The position numbers and the translations under genes were made by a program. This document shows, piece by piece, positions 36,653 through 46,342 of a stretch of DNA of 64,000 bases. Source of the DNA: Microbacterium luticocti DSM 19459. GTDB lineage: Bacteria > Actinomycetota > Actinomycetes > Actinomycetales > Microbacteriaceae. Within the stretch, counting starts at the first letter, position 1; the number at the start of each line of letters is the position of its first letter. Location of the stretch: positions 124,001 to 188,000 of the forward strand of contig NZ_AULS01000005.1 in assembly GCF_000422405.1 (NCBI RefSeq), read 5' to 3'. Below the pieces are notes generated by a model. The model saw only the letters and a program-made list of their open reading frames with translations. It made no database searches and was not told the DNA's origin.

Positions 36653-38734
36653 GTGACCGCTGAGTACTCCGCCCACCATCTGCAGGTGCTCGAAGGGCTG
36701 GAGGCGGTCCGCAAACGGCCCGGCATGTACATCGGGTCTACCGATTCGCGTGGGCTCATGCACTGCCTGTGGGAGATCATCGACAACTCCGTCGACGAGG
36801 CCCTCGCCGGCTACGGCACTCGCATCGACACCGTGCTGCACCCTGACGGCAGCGTCGAAGTGCGTGACCGGGCCCGAGGCATCCCCGTCGACATCGAACC
36901 GCGCACCGGACTGTCGGGCGTCGAGGTCGTGTTCACCAAGCTGCACGCCGGCGGAAAGTTCGGCACCGGCTCGTACAGCGCGTCGGGGGGCCTGCACGGC
37001 GTGGGCGCCTCGGTCGTCAACGCCCTCAGCGCACGCCTGGACGTCGAGGTCGACCGCGACGGAAAGACGTGGGCGCTGTCGTTCCGGCGTGGCGAGCCCG
37101 GCGTGTTCGACGGCGACGGACCGGACGCCCCGTTCACGCCGTTTGCGAAGGCCAGCACGCTGCGCACCGTCGGAAAGGTCGCCAAGGGTGTCACCGGCAC
37201 GCGCATCCGGTATTGGGCCGACCCGCAGATCTTCACCAAAGACGCCACATTCGGGTTCACCGAGCTCGAGCAACGGATGCGGCAGACCGCGTTCCTGGTG
37301 CCCGGGCTCGAGATGGTGATCCGCGACGAACGCGAGAGCAAAGCGGGGTTCGACCCCGTCGAGTCGGTGTTCCGCTTCGACGGCGGCATCTCCGAGTTCG
37401 CCGAGTTCCTCGCCCCCGACGCCCCGGTCACCGACACCTGGCGGCTGACCGGGTCGGGCACCTTCACCGAGACCGTTCCGGTGCTGCAGCCGTCCGGCGC
37501 CATGCTCCCCACCGAGGTGGAGCGTCGCTGCGAGGTCGACATCGCGGTGCGCTGGGGGACCGGGTACGACATCGTCACCCGCTCGTTCGTGAACATCATC
37601 GCCACACCCAAGGGCGGCACCCACCAGCAGGGCTTCGAACAGGGCCTGATGAAGGCGATCCGCTCACAGGTCGAGCAGAACGCGCGCAAGCTCAAGGTCG
37701 GAAACGACAAGCTCGAGAAGGACGACATGCTCGCGGGGCTCACCGCGGTGCTCACGGTGCGGCTGCCCGAACCGCAGTTCGAAGGGCAGACCAAAGAGGT
37801 GCTCGGCACCCCCGCCGTCCGCCAGATCGTGTCGACCGTGGTCTCGCGCGAGCTGAGCGCACGGCTGACCTCGACCAAGCGCGACGACAAGGCACAGGCA
37901 TCCCAACTGCTGGACAAGGTCGTCGCCGAGATGAAGGCGCGCATCTCGGCGCGGGCGCACAAAGAGACGCAGCGCCGCAAGAATGCGCTGGAGTCGTCGT
38001 CGCTGCCCGTGAAACTCGTCGACTGCCGCTCGAACGACGTCGCCGACTCGGAACTGTTCATCGTCGAGGGCGACTCGGCGCTGGGCACCGCCAAGCTCGC
38101 CCGCAACAGCGAGCACCAGGCGCTGCTGCCGATCCGCGGCAAGATCCTCAACGTGCAGAAGGCGTCGATCAGTGACATGCTCTCCAACGCCGAGTGCGCC
38201 GCCATCATCCAGTCGATCGGGGCAGGTTCCGGCCGCACGTTCGATCTGTCGTCGGCCCGTTACGGCAAGATCATCATGATGAGCGACGCCGACGTCGACG
38301 GCGCGCACATCCGGACCCTGCTGCTGACCCTGTTCTTCCGGTACATGCGGCCGCTCATCGAAGACGGCCGGGTGTTCGCCGCGGTGCCGCCGCTGCACCG
38401 CGTGATCATCGTGAACCCCGGGTCCAAGCCGAACGAGACCGTGTACACCTACAGCGAGCAGGAGCTGCACGCCCTGCTCGCCCGGCTCACGAAGTCGGGA
38501 CGGCGCTGGCAGGAGCCGGTGCAGCGCTACAAGGGGCTCGGTGAGATGGATGCCGACCAACTGGCGACCACGACGATGGACCCCGCCGGGCGCACCCTGC
38601 GCCGCGTGGGCGTTGCGGACGCCGAGGCCGCGTCGGCGGTGTTCGAGATGCTCATGGGCAGCGACGTCGCACCCCGTCGGTCGTTCATCGTCGACTCCGC
38701 CGACCGTCTCGCCCGCGACCGCATCGACGCGTAG
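36653..38734 (+). CDS. parE: DNA topoisomerase IV subunit B
   Basis: 693 residues, GyrB/ParE family. The GHKL ATPase is clear: EAVRKRPGMYIGST, EIIDNSVDEALAG, GLHGVGASVVNALS. The transducer and TOPRIM domains follow, with ELFIVEGDSALGTAKLARN and MMSDADVDGAHIRTLLLT holding the acidic metal residues, and QRYKGLGEMDADQLATTTMDP near the end. In Microbacteriaceae this second type IIA pair, apart from gyrAB, is annotated topoisomerase IV. The GTG at 36653 follows GAGGA closely, and TATCCT lies 8 nt upstream, so the start may be leaderless. The last codons belong to the first 150-bp repeat unit. parC lies convergent downstream. Confidence 0.93.
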   Translation: MTAEYSAHHLQVLEGLEAVRKRPGMYIGSTDSRGLMHCLWEIIDNSVDEALAGYGTRIDTVLHPDGSVEVRDRARGIPVDIEPRTGLSGVEVVFTKLHAGGKFGTGSYSASGGLHGVGASVVNALSARLDVEVDRDGKTWALSFRRGEPGVFDGDGPDAPFTPFAKASTLRTVGKVAKGVTGTRIRYWADPQIFTKDATFGFTELEQRMRQTAFLVPGLEMVIRDERESKAGFDPVESVFRFDGGISEFAEFLAPDAPVTDTWRLTGSGTFTETVPVLQPSGAMLPTEVERRCEVDIAVRWGTGYDIVTRSFVNIIATPKGGTHQQGFEQGLMKAIRSQVEQNARKLKVGNDKLEKDDMLAGLTAVLTVRLPEPQFEGQTKEVLGTPAVRQIVSTVVSRELSARLTSTKRDDKAQASQLLDKVVAEMKARISARAHKETQRRKNALESSSLPVKLVDCRSNDVADSELFIVEGDSALGTAKLARNSEHQALLPIRGKILNVQKASISDMLSNAECAAIIQSIGAGSGRTFDLSSARYGKIIMMSDADVDGAHIRTLLLTLFFRYMRPLIEDGRVFAAVPPLHRVIIVNPGSKPNETVYTYSEQELHALLARLTKSGRRWQEPVQRYKGLGEMDADQLATTTMDPAGRTLRRVGVADAEAASAVFEMLMGSDVAPRRSFIVDSADRLARDRIDA

Positions 38735-39170
38735 CGCCCGGCCGGGCTCGGTGTGGGCCGGCGCGGGCGTCACCAGCGCAGGAGAAATCACCGCATCAGG
38801 AGGATCGCGGCGATATCGTCCTGAGCCGGTGATTTGTCCTGATCCGGTGATGGCGGGCGCGGCCGCGAGCGCATCGACGCGTAGCGCCCGGCCGGGCTCG
38901 GTGTGGGCGTGTGCGGGCGTCACCAGCGCAGGAGAAATCACCGCATCAGGAGGATCACGGCGATATCGTCCTGAGCCGGTGATTTGTCCTGATCCGGCGA
39001 TGTGCGGCGCGGCCGCGAGCGCATCGACGCGTAGCGTCCGGCCGGGCTCGGTGTGGGCCGGCGCGAGCGTCACCAGCGCAGGAGAAATCACCGCATCAGG
39101 AGGATCGCGGCGATATCGTCCTGAGCCGGTGATTTCTCCTGATCCGGTGATGCCGGGCGCGGCCGCGACC
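38721..39170. repeat. 150-bp tandem repeat, three copies, between parE and parC
   Basis: Three copies of exactly 150 bp start at 38721, 38871 and 39021 and are well over 90 percent identical. The first copy includes the last codons and stop of parE, and copies 2 and 3 repeat that gene end. Each unit has a long imperfect inverted repeat: in copy 1, AGGAGAAATCACCG (38780-38793) pairs with CGGTGATTTGTCCT (38827-38840), with further pairing inside. In copy 3 the outer arms match perfectly. The array fills the 464-bp gap between convergent parE and parC. No further gene is supported there. Confidence 0.92.
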
Positions 39171-39198
39171 GCCGCGCGACCGCGAGCGCCCGCGGCGG

Positions 39199-41652
39199 TC
39201 AGCGGACGGCCGTGCCGATCGCGCCGATGACCCCGTCCAGCGGTGAGCCCGAGGCATCCCGCTTCGCGCCAGCCTCGGGCAGTCGACGGATGCCGCCGTC
39301 GGAGCCGACCGCGCGGGGTTCCTCACCGACCCAGGCCAGGGTCAGCGTGTCTTCGCCCTTCAAGAAGCGCTGGGCCCGTACCCCGCCGGTGCCGCGGCCC
39401 TTGGCCGGGAACTCGGCGAACTCCGACACCTTGCCGGTGCCGGCATCCGCGCCCGGAAGCACCTGGGTGGAACCGGCGACGGTCACCACGACGGGGGATG
39501 CCGCGTCGGCGGGCACGACGCCGAAGTACACCACACGCTCCCCGGCCGTGACGCGCACACCGGCCATACCGCCCGCGCCGCGGCCCTGCGGGCGCACCGC
39601 CGAGGCCGCAAACCGCAACAGCTGCGCATCGGAGGTGACGAACACCAGTTCCGCGTCATCCGGGGCCACCGCAGCCCCGACGACCCGGTCGCCGGGCTTG
39701 AGTGCGATGATCTCCACCTCATGCTTCGTGCCGATCTCGCCGGCGGCGACGCGTTTGACCACACCGTGCGCGGTGCCCAGGGCGACGGCCGGCTCGTCGG
39801 CCAACGGCACGATGGTGACCACGTGCTCGCCCTTGCCGAGCGCGAGGTACTGGTCGGCGCGGGTGCCGGCGGCCGGCTGCACCGAGTTGCCGGGCACCGC
39901 CGGCAGGTCGACCGGCGAGAACCGCACCAGCCGCCCGGTGTCGGTGATCGCCCCCAGCTCACCGCGCGTGGTGGTGTCGACGGTGGCGCGGATCGCGTCG
40001 TGCGTGAAGCGCCGGGTGGGGGTGACGATGCCGCCGGCAGGGGAATCGGCGGCGAGGTCGGCACGCACCATCCGACCGGTCGCCGACAGGAAGACCCGGC
40101 ACGGCGCATCCGCGATCTGCAGATCGGCGTCCTTCGGCTTCGCGGTGCGCGGCCGGACCGGGCCGCCGTCCAGCAGCAGCGTGCGCCGCGGTGTGCCGAA
40201 CGCCTCGGCAGCGGCATCCAGTTCGCGCGCCACCTGCCCGCGCAGCAGCGCCTCGTCGCCGAGCAGGCGCACCAGCTCGTCGATCTCCTTCTTCAACTGG
40301 TCACGCTCGGCCTCGAGCTCGATGCGCGAGAACTTCGTGAGCCGGCGCAGCCGCAGTTCCAGGATGTACTCGGCCTGCGCCTGCGACAGATCGAACACGT
40401 CCTGCAGGCGCGAACGGGCCTGCTCGCCGTCGTCCGACGAACGGATGACCTGGATCACCTCGTCGATGTCGAGGATCGCGATCAGCAGCCCCTCGACCAG
40501 ATGCAGCCGCTCGCGGCGCCGGGCCAGCCGGTACTCGCTGCGCCGGGTCACCACACGGATGCGATGGTCGAGGTAGACGCGCAGCAGCTCGCGCAGGCCG
40601 AGGGTCTGCGGCTGGCCGTCGACGAGGGCGACGTTGTTGATCGCGAACGAGTCCTCGAGCGGGGTGAGCCGGTACAGGTGCTCGAGCACCGCGTTCGGGT
40701 CGAAACCGGTCTTGACCGTGATCACCAGTCGCAGCCCGTGCCTGCGGTCGGTGAGGTCGGCGACGTCCGAGATGCCGGTGAGCTTCTTGGCACCCACGGC
40801 GTCTTTGATCTTCTCGATCACCCGCTCCGGGCCGACCAGGTAGGGCAGCTCGGTCACCACGAGTCCGGTCTTGCGGGGGCCGAGCTGCTCGACGGCGACC
40901 TTGGCCCGGGTGCGGAATGAGCCGCGGCCGGTCTGGTAGGCCTCTTTGATGCCGTCGACCCCGGTGATCACGCCGCCGCCGGGCAGGTCGGGACCGGGCA
41001 CGAACTCCATGAGCTCGTCCACGGTGGCATCCGGGTTCTCGAGCAGGTGCACGGCGGCGGCGACCACCTCGACGAGGTTGTGCGGTGCCATGTTCGTCGC
41101 CATGCCCACCGCGATGCCGCTGGCCCCGTTCACCAGCAGGTTCGGGAACGCCGCCGGCAGCACATCGGGCTGCTGGAACTGGCCGTCGTAGTTCGGGATG
41201 AAGTCGACGACGTCCTCGTCCAGGCTCTCGGTCAGCGCCAGCGCGGGCGGCGCGAGCCGGGCCTCGGTGTACCGGGGCGCGGCCGGACCGTCGTCGAGCG
41301 AGCCGAAGTTGCCGTGCCCGTCCACCAGCGGCACCCGCAGTGTGAACGGCTGGGCAAGGCGCACCAAGGCGTCGTAGATGGGCGCGTCGCCGTGCGGGTG
41401 CAGCTTTCCCATCACCTCGCCGACCACGCGGGCGCTCTTGACATGGCCTCGGTCGGGTCGCAGCCCCATCTCGGCCATCTGGTACAGGATGCGTCGCTGC
41501 ACCGGCTTCAATCCGTCCCGGGCATCCGGCAGGGCACGGGAGTAGATGACCGAGTAGGCGTACTCGAGGTACGACCCCTGCATCTCGGACGAGACGTCGA
41601 CGTCCTCGATGCGCTCCTGTGACGGGCTGGACGGCGAGGGGGTCTGGGGCAT
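39199..41652 (-). CDS. parC: DNA topoisomerase IV subunit A
   Basis: 817 residues, GyrA/ParC family. The breakage-reunion domain has the quinolone region [26 protein letters not shown] and catalytic Tyr128 in [27 protein letters not shown] and a long coiled coil follow. The C-terminal 300 residues are beta-pinwheel repeats ([24 protein letters not shown]-like). The GyrA box (QRRGGKG) is not seen, supporting topoisomerase IV rather than gyrase. It partners with ParE, which runs convergent across the repeat array. A GGAAGA site precedes the ATG at 41652, which lies 61 bp from the divergent phosphodiesterase gene. Confidence 0.93.
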   Translation of the reverse strand: MPQTPSPSSPSQERIEDVDVSSEMQGSYLEYAYSVIYSRALPDARDGLKPVQRRILYQMAEMGLRPDRGHVKSARVVGEVMGKLHPHGDAPIYDALVRLAQPFTLRVPLVDGHGNFGSLDDGPAAPRYTEARLAPPALALTESLDEDVVDFIPNYDGQFQQPDVLPAAFPNLLVNGASGIAVGMATNMAPHNLVEVVAAAVHLLENPDATVDELMEFVPGPDLPGGGVITGVDGIKEAYQTGRGSFRTRAKVAVEQLGPRKTGLVVTELPYLVGPERVIEKIKDAVGAKKLTGISDVADLTDRRHGLRLVITVKTGFDPNAVLEHLYRLTPLEDSFAINNVALVDGQPQTLGLRELLRVYLDHRIRVVTRRSEYRLARRRERLHLVEGLLIAILDIDEVIQVIRSSDDGEQARSRLQDVFDLSQAQAEYILELRLRRLTKFSRIELEAERDQLKKEIDELVRLLGDEALLRGQVARELDAAAEAFGTPRRTLLLDGGPVRPRTAKPKDADLQIADAPCRVFLSATGRMVRADLAADSPAGGIVTPTRRFTHDAIRATVDTTTRGELGAITDTGRLVRFSPVDLPAVPGNSVQPAAGTRADQYLALGKGEHVVTIVPLADEPAVALGTAHGVVKRVAAGEIGTKHEVEIIALKPGDRVVGAAVAPDDAELVFVTSDAQLLRFAASAVRPQGRGAGGMAGVRVTAGERVVYFGVVPADAASPVVVTVAGSTQVLPGADAGTGKVSEFAEFPAKGRGTGGVRAQRFLKGEDTLTLAWVGEEPRAVGSDGGIRRLPEAGAKRDASGSPLDGVIGAIGTAVR

Positions 41653-41713
41653 GCGCGTCTTCCGGGTATCGGGCTGGCGGGCGGGGCCCGGCGCGTGTGC
41701 GAGACTGGCCCCG

Positions 41714-42841
41714 ATGACCACCAGCCTACCGGCCGACCCGCCGCACGCCCGGAGCCTCACCGACGTTCTCGTGCAGCTGGTCGCGGCCCTGAACGCGCGC
41801 TCGGAGTGGTTCGCGCCCGTCGACGCGGCGATCGTGCTCGTGGCCGACGGACTGGGCGCGCACAACCTGTCGGCCCGGGCCGGTCACGCCCGCTTCCTGA
41901 GCCAGGCACGCTCCCGCCGTGACGTGGCGCGCACCGTGTTCCCCTCGACCACGGCGGCGGCGCTGACCAGTCTGCTCACCGGCGTCACGCCCGGTACGCA
42001 CGGCGTGGTCGGCTACCGCACCCTCGATGCCGAACACGACCGCACCGTCAACCAGCTCAAGGGCTGGGACGAGGGGCTCATCGACCCGCTGAGCTGGCAG
42101 CGGGCGGAACCGATCATGGCGCGCGAGTCCGCCGCCGGTCGGCCGTGCTTCGTGGTGACCAAGCCGGTGTTCACCGGTTCGGGGTTCACCGCCGCCACGA
42201 TGCGGGGGGCGCAGATGCTCTCGGCGGGTTCGGCCGCCGAACGCGTACTGATCGCCGCAGACCTCGCGGCGAGGCATCCCGGTGCCCTCGTCTACGTGTA
42301 CACGCCGCATCTGGATGCCGTCGGTCACAAGCACGGGTGGGAGTCGGACGAGTGGGCGGCCGCGCTCGAAGACGTGGATGCCGCGGCGCGGACCCTCGCG
42401 GATGCGCTGCCCGCTCGGGCCGGGGCGGTGGTCACCGCCGACCACGGCATGGTGGACGTGCCCCGGCACCGCCAGGTCCTGCTGCCGGAGGGCTCACCGC
42501 TGCTGGAGGGCGTGCGCCACGTGGCGGGCGAGCCGCGGATGCTGCACCTGTACGCCGAGCCGGGCCGAGCCGGGCGGCTGCGCGAGGTATGGCAGGCCGC
42601 CGAGTCACACCGGTCCTGGGTGCTCGGACGCGACGAGGCCATCGCCGCCGGGCTGTTCGGGCCCGTCGCCGACGGGGTGCGTGACCGGATCGGGGACGTG
42701 CTCGTCGCCGCCCGGGCGGGAATCGCCTATTACGACGATCGCGAGCACGACAAGGGCCCGCAGAAGATGATCGGCCAGCACGGGTCGCTCACCGAGCAGG
42801 AACGGGTGGTGCCGCTGGTGCGGCTGGGCGCGTTCGCCTGA
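41714..42841 (+). CDS. alkaline phosphatase/nucleotide pyrophosphatase family protein
   Basis: 375 residues. It belongs to the type I phosphodiesterase/nucleotide pyrophosphatase branch of the alkaline phosphatase superfamily. Metal ligands and nucleophile are visible: Asp in [11 protein letters not shown], Thr in [16 protein letters not shown], Asp/His in [12 protein letters not shown], and ADHGM. No signal peptide is obvious, so it may act in the cytosol on a phosphodiester or nucleotide. GAGACT 7 nt before the ATG suggests a leaderless start. It is divergent from parC and followed by a repeat array. Confidence 0.88.
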   Translation: MTTSLPADPPHARSLTDVLVQLVAALNARSEWFAPVDAAIVLVADGLGAHNLSARAGHARFLSQARSRRDVARTVFPSTTAAALTSLLTGVTPGTHGVVGYRTLDAEHDRTVNQLKGWDEGLIDPLSWQRAEPIMARESAAGRPCFVVTKPVFTGSGFTAATMRGAQMLSAGSAAERVLIAADLAARHPGALVYVYTPHLDAVGHKHGWESDEWAAALEDVDAAARTLADALPARAGAVVTADHGMVDVPRHRQVLLPEGSPLLEGVRHVAGEPRMLHLYAEPGRAGRLREVWQAAESHRSWVLGRDEAIAAGLFGPVADGVRDRIGDVLVAARAGIAYYDDREHDKGPQKMIGQHGSLTEQERVVPLVRLGAFA

Positions 42842-42847
42842 CGGGGC

Positions 42848-43115
42848 GTGTCTCAGAACGTGTGGGCTGGCGGGGCCGGAACCTGCGTGTTGTGGGACAC
42901 GGTCACAGGGCGTGTCTCAGAAGGTGTGGCCTGCGGTGCCGGAACCCGCACTTTGTGGGACACGGCGAAGAGGCGTGTCGCAGAACGTGTGGCCTCGCGC
43001 GGCCGGAACCCGCACTTTGTGGGACACGGCCACCGGGGCCTGTCTCAGAAGGTGTGGCCTCGCGCGGCCGGAACCCGCGTTTTGTGGGACACGGCCACGG
43101 GGTGTGTCTCAGAAG
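42848..43115. repeat. 64-bp palindromic tandem repeat, four units plus a partial
   Basis: Units start at 42848, 42912, 42975, 43040 and 43104 (partial), so the period is 63-65 bp. Each begins near GTGTCTCAGAA and ends in TTGTGGGACACGG; these ends are imperfect inverted repeats, so every unit can fold into a hairpin. The array occupies most of the 363-bp gap (42842-43204) between two convergent genes, the phosphodiesterase and sepH. I see no gene in the gap. Confidence 0.88.
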
Positions 43116-43204
43116 ATGCGACGGTGGGCAGTGGAGCATCCGACGCGTACGACCGGAGCGGCGCGCGGCCGAAGCGGCACGCGACCGGAGAGCCGCGCGG
43201 GAGC

Positions 43205-44266
43205 TCAGGTGTCGTCGGTGCGCGCGCCGAACACGATCTCGTCCCATGAAGGCATCGCCGTGCGGCCCTTGCGTCGCGCGTCCGAGGCGGGGGAGCGGTC
43301 GCCGGGCGCAGCCGCGCGATCCGCCGTACCGCGGTCGTCGGTGCCCTCCCGTTCGGCCTCGTGCTCGTACCCGGGCTCGAGCGCGTCGAACAGTGCCACC
43401 GGCGTCGAGGCGGACGCCGCCTGCTCCTGCTCCTCGGTGGGCAACGGCGCCCGCTGGCCGCGACGGCGGCGCAGCGCTTCGAGCAGATCCGCCGTCTCGG
43501 TCGAGGTCTGCGACTGCTCCGGGGCGCGCTTGATCGCCGCATCCTGTGCCGCGCCCCGTGCGGCGATCGCCGGATGCGTCGCCTCAGCCGCCTCGACGGC
43601 ATCCGCCTGCAGCCGGCGCGGGCCGAACGCGCCGGCGTCGAACCGGGAATCGTCCTTGGGCTGCGGGGTGTCGAGTGCGCGCAGCCGGGGGATGAGCCCC
43701 TCGGGCAGCGACCCCTGCCGCGACAGCTGAGCCGCGTCGCCGTTCAGAGGCGACAACGTGCTGCGGCGCGGGTCGAAACTCCACCGGGCGTCATGGTCGA
43801 CCTCGCCCGCGGTGAACTCGAGTTTGATGTGCCAGCCGTTCTCGTCCTTCCAGCTGGTCCAGCGTTCGCCGGTGGCTCCGGCCTCAGCCAGCTTCGCGCG
43901 CACGGCGCCGCCGAACGTGGGAGCGGGGTCGTCCAGGCCGCCGGCCACGAGCACCGGCACCGCCAGCGCCTGGCCGACCATGTGCTCGCGTTCGGCCAGC
44001 ACCGGACCTTCGTAGCGGGTGACGTCTTCGACCGTGATGCCGAGCGCCTCGGCGACCTCGGCTGCGGTGAGCCCCGCGCGCACCCGCGCCTGGATGTCGC
44101 GGGGACTGGGGCGCGGCCCCTGCGACTGAGCGCGCTCGCGAGTGCGTTCGCGACGCTTGAGCTCGGCGCGCAGCACGTCGTCGACGACCAGCGTGAAGCG
44201 CTGACCGGTCTCGGTGGCCAGGACGAGTGCGTCGTCTTCGGATCCGATGACTCTGAGCTGTTCCAT
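43205..44266 (-). CDS. sepH: septation protein SepH
   Basis: 353 residues. The N-terminal 170 are the DUF3071/SepH domain: EQLRVIGSEDDALVLATETGQRFTL, then a helix-turn-helix-like region (SPRDIQARVRAGLTAAEVAEALGITVEDVTRYEGPVLAERE). A long acidic, Ala/Arg-rich disordered part follows, ending in a short conserved tail, AMPSWDEIVFGAR. In Streptomyces and Mycobacterium, SepH binds FtsZ through the helix-turn-helix region and stimulates Z-ring assembly. A GAAAGG site precedes the ATG. It is divergent from the DUF4193 gene, an arrangement conserved in actinobacteria. Confidence 0.94.
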   Translation of the reverse strand: MEQLRVIGSEDDALVLATETGQRFTLVVDDVLRAELKRRERTRERAQSQGPRPSPRDIQARVRAGLTAAEVAEALGITVEDVTRYEGPVLAEREHMVGQALAVPVLVAGGLDDPAPTFGGAVRAKLAEAGATGERWTSWKDENGWHIKLEFTAGEVDHDARWSFDPRRSTLSPLNGDAAQLSRQGSLPEGLIPRLRALDTPQPKDDSRFDAGAFGPRRLQADAVEAAEATHPAIAARGAAQDAAIKRAPEQSQTSTETADLLEALRRRRGQRAPLPTEEQEQAASASTPVALFDALEPGYEHEAEREGTDDRGTADRAAAPGDRSPASDARRKGRTAMPSWDEIVFGARTDDT

Positions 44267-44325
44267 GCGAAACGCGCCTTTCGATCGGTGTGCGCCCATG
44301 TTCGCATGCACCGGGCCCGTCACCG

Positions 44326-44351
44326 GGAATATCGCGGGCGCGCCGCCTGTT
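44326..44351 (+). promoter_or_regulatory. SigR/SigH-type promoter upstream of DUF4193
   Basis: GGAAT (44326-44330) and GTT (44349-44351) are exactly 18 nt apart. The core GGGAATATC is identical to that of the element upstream of the sigma factor gene. It points at the DUF4193 gene 144 bp downstream, in the 228-bp sepH/DUF4193 gap. Confidence 0.55.
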
Positions 44352-44494
44352 TCACCGGGCGATCCACACCGGGGTCGCAGCGGGATGGGACGAATGCGTG
44401 CCCGCATTTGCGAAATGGTCCGGCGTCATGCAAACTATCGCCGCCCCGACCCGGGCGCCGGCACCACACGATGCGAAAGTAGAGACCTTCAGGA

Positions 44495-44788
44495 ATGGCC
44501 ACCGATTACGACGCACCCCGCAAGAACGAGGACGACAGCGAATCGATCGAGGCCCTCAAGGAGCGCGTGCCGGACAAGCTGTCCGGCTCGGTCGACGTCG
44601 AGGACTCCGACAACCCGTCGGGCTTCGAGCTCCCGGGCGCAGATCTGTCCGACCTCGAGTTGGACGTCGTCGTGCTTCCTCCGCAGGAGGACGAATTCAC
44701 CTGCATGAGCTGCTTCCTCGTCAAGCACCGCTCCCAGCTCGATCACGAAGACGCCGCCGGCCCGATCTGCATCGAGTGCTCGGCCTGA
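44495..44788 (+). CDS. DUF4193 zinc-ribbon protein
   Basis: 97 residues. The N-terminal 60 are acidic and probably disordered (RKNEDDSESIEALKERVPDKL, then SGSVDVEDSDNPSGFELPGADLSDLEL). The C-terminus has two cysteine pairs, FTCMSCFLV and GPICIECSA, a small zinc ribbon. DUF4193 is found in almost all actinobacteria, next to sepH and dut, and its function is unknown. CAGGA lies directly before the ATG. The SigR-type promoter upstream, together with the four cysteines, suggests a link to thiol stress. It is convergent with the DUF3093 gene, whose stop lies 2 bp away. Confidence 0.92.
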   Translation: MATDYDAPRKNEDDSESIEALKERVPDKLSGSVDVEDSDNPSGFELPGADLSDLELDVVVLPPQEDEFTCMSCFLVKHRSQLDHEDAAGPICIECSA

Positions 44789-44789
44789 G

Positions 44790-45281
44790 TCAACCCAGGT
44801 CGCGGTCCGCCTGCTGAGCACGGCGGATCGCGGCCGCCAGCCGGTCCGGCGTGCGCGACGAGACGACCCAGACCGGTGTGGGGTCGGCCGGATCGGTCAC
44901 CGGCACCCGCACGAGCCCGTCGATCCCGCCGCGGATCAGATGCCACGCGTCGCGCTCGAGCCCCGGCCCCCGCAACGTCCGCGCCTCGGCACCGGTCGCA
45001 GCCTCCGGTCGGCCCAGCACCGCGACCGGAATGTGGGCGCGCCCGGCGCGCAGCATCCCGTCGACCAACTCGACCGTCGGCGCCGCCGCGAGCATCAGCG
45101 CGATGACCAGCACCGCGACCAGGCCGCCGGCGACGAGCGCGAGGGTGGTGTCGAACGGCACGAACACCATCGCCGCCATCGGGGCGGCCACGGCCGCCCC
45201 CACGATCGCCCAGAGCGAGGGGGTGAGCCGTTCCCGATACGTGAGGGCGCTGCCCGCAGCGCCCGTTGATGTCTTCTGCAT
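44790..45281 (-). CDS. DUF3093 membrane protein
   Basis: 163 residues. Two membrane helices lie at about 22-40 (LWAIVGAAVAAPMAAMVFVP) and 46-68 (LALVAGGLVAVLVIALMLAAAP). A cytoplasmic domain follows, ending DPADPTPVWVVSSRTPDRLAAAIRRAQ. This matches DUF3093, an actinobacterial family of unknown function, normally encoded between DUF4193 and dut as here. Only 12 bp separate its ATG from the divergent dut start, so its promoter must overlap the dut coding region. Confidence 0.9.
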   Translation of the reverse strand: MQKTSTGAAGSALTYRERLTPSLWAIVGAAVAAPMAAMVFVPFDTTLALVAGGLVAVLVIALMLAAAPTVELVDGMLRAGRAHIPVAVLGRPEAATGAEARTLRGPGLERDAWHLIRGGIDGLVRVPVTDPADPTPVWVVSSRTPDRLAAAIRRAQQADRDLG

Positions 45282-45293
45282 TACCCTCGTGGA

Positions 45294-45749
45294 GTGACCG
45301 AAACCGTGGACGTCCCCATTATCGCCCCCGCGCTTCCGTCGTACGCGCACCCCGGTGATGCCGGCGCCGATCTGGTCGCCGCCGAGGCGGTGCACCTCGC
45401 GCCCGGCCAGCGGGCGCTGGTGGGCACCGGCGTGCGCGTCGCCGTGCCGGACGGCTACGCCGCCTTCGTGGTACCGCGCAGCGGGCTGGCCGCCAAGCAC
45501 GGCATCACCGTGGTCAACGCGCCGGGCACCGTCGACGCCGGCTACCGCGGCGAGGTGAAGGTGACCCTGTTGAACACCGACACCGCCGAGGCCTACGACG
45601 TGGCCGTCGGCGACCGCATCGCGCAGCTGATCGTGATGCCCGTCGCCCGTGCCCGCTTCGTGCCCGTCGACGCGCTCGATACCAGTGTGCGCGGCGAGGG
45701 CGGTTTCGGCTCCACCGGTTACACCAACGAGACGAGGAACCACACATGA
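45294..45749 (+). CDS. dut: dUTP diphosphatase
   Basis: 151 residues. It hydrolyses dUTP to dUMP, keeping uracil out of DNA. The five trimeric dUTPase motifs are present: HPGDAGADL, PRSGLAAKHG, NAPGTVDAGYRGEVKV, GDRIAQLIV, and the C-terminal RGEGGFGSTG. The GTG start lacks a ribosome site; TACCCT (45282-45287) ends 6 nt before it, suggesting a leaderless message. It overlaps the DUF3710 gene by 4 bp and starts the dut-DUF3710-DUF3159 operon. Confidence 0.95.
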   Translation: MTETVDVPIIAPALPSYAHPGDAGADLVAAEAVHLAPGQRALVGTGVRVAVPDGYAAFVVPRSGLAAKHGITVVNAPGTVDAGYRGEVKVTLLNTDTAEAYDVAVGDRIAQLIVMPVARARFVPVDALDTSVRGEGGFGSTGYTNETRNHT

Positions 45750-46342
45750 CGGATGCCACGCCCGCTCCGGGCGCGTCGAAGTCGGCGCCCGACGACCGCG
45801 CCACGGCGGGGCCGTTCGACGACGCCGAGGCCAACCCGGTGCGCCCCTACATCGACCTGGGCGGCATCAAGATCATGCCCCGCGAGGGCCTGAACCTGCG
45901 CCTGGAGGTCGAGGAGCAGTCGCAGCGGATCGTCGCCGTCGGCCTGGACTACGCCGAATCCACCCTGCAGGTGCAGCCGTTCGCCGCTCCGCGTTCGGTT
46001 GGACTGTGGGACGAGACCCGCGAGCAGATCCGCCAGCAGGTGCGTCAGCAGGGCGGCCGTGTCGAAGAGCGCGACGGCCCGCTCGGGGCCGAGTTGCTCG
46101 CCGAGGTGCCGGTGGTGGGACCCGACGGTCAGCCCGGGCGTCGGCTGGCCCGGTTCATCGGCGTGGACGGCCCCCGCTGGTTCCTGCGCGGCGTGATCGG
46201 GGGGGCCGCCACCGGCGACGTGGATGCCGCGGCCCGGGTCGAGGACCTGTTCCGCTCGATCGTGGTCGTCCGCGGCGGGGCGCCGATGCCCCCGCGCGAC
46301 CTCATCCCGCTGAAGATGCCGTCTGCGCCGGGAGCGGCGTGA
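45746..46342 (+). CDS. DUF3710 protein
   Basis: 198 residues. Family signatures are YIDLGGIKIMPREGLNLRLEVEEQSQRIVAVGLDY and RFIGVDGPRWFLRGVIGG. DUF3710 is actinobacteria-specific and uncharacterised. There is no signal peptide or membrane helix. The gene overlaps dut upstream and DUF3159 downstream by 4 bp each, so the three are translated as a coupled unit. Confidence 0.92.
   Translation: MTDATPAPGASKSAPDDRATAGPFDDAEANPVRPYIDLGGIKIMPREGLNLRLEVEEQSQRIVAVGLDYAESTLQVQPFAAPRSVGLWDETREQIRQQVRQQGGRVEERDGPLGAELLAEVPVVGPDGQPGRRLARFIGVDGPRWFLRGVIGGAATGDVDAAARVEDLFRSIVVVRGGAPMPPRDLIPLKMPSAPGAA

Noticed and set aside
36653..41652. parE and parC as DNA gyrase (gyrB, gyrA)
   Set aside because: The genes are convergent and separate rather than a gyrB-gyrA pair near dnaA, and no GyrA box was seen. 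Topoisomerase IV is the better call, though not proven.
42848..43115. CRISPR-like array
   Set aside because: The units are continuous tandem copies with internal palindromes; there are no unique spacers and no cas genes.
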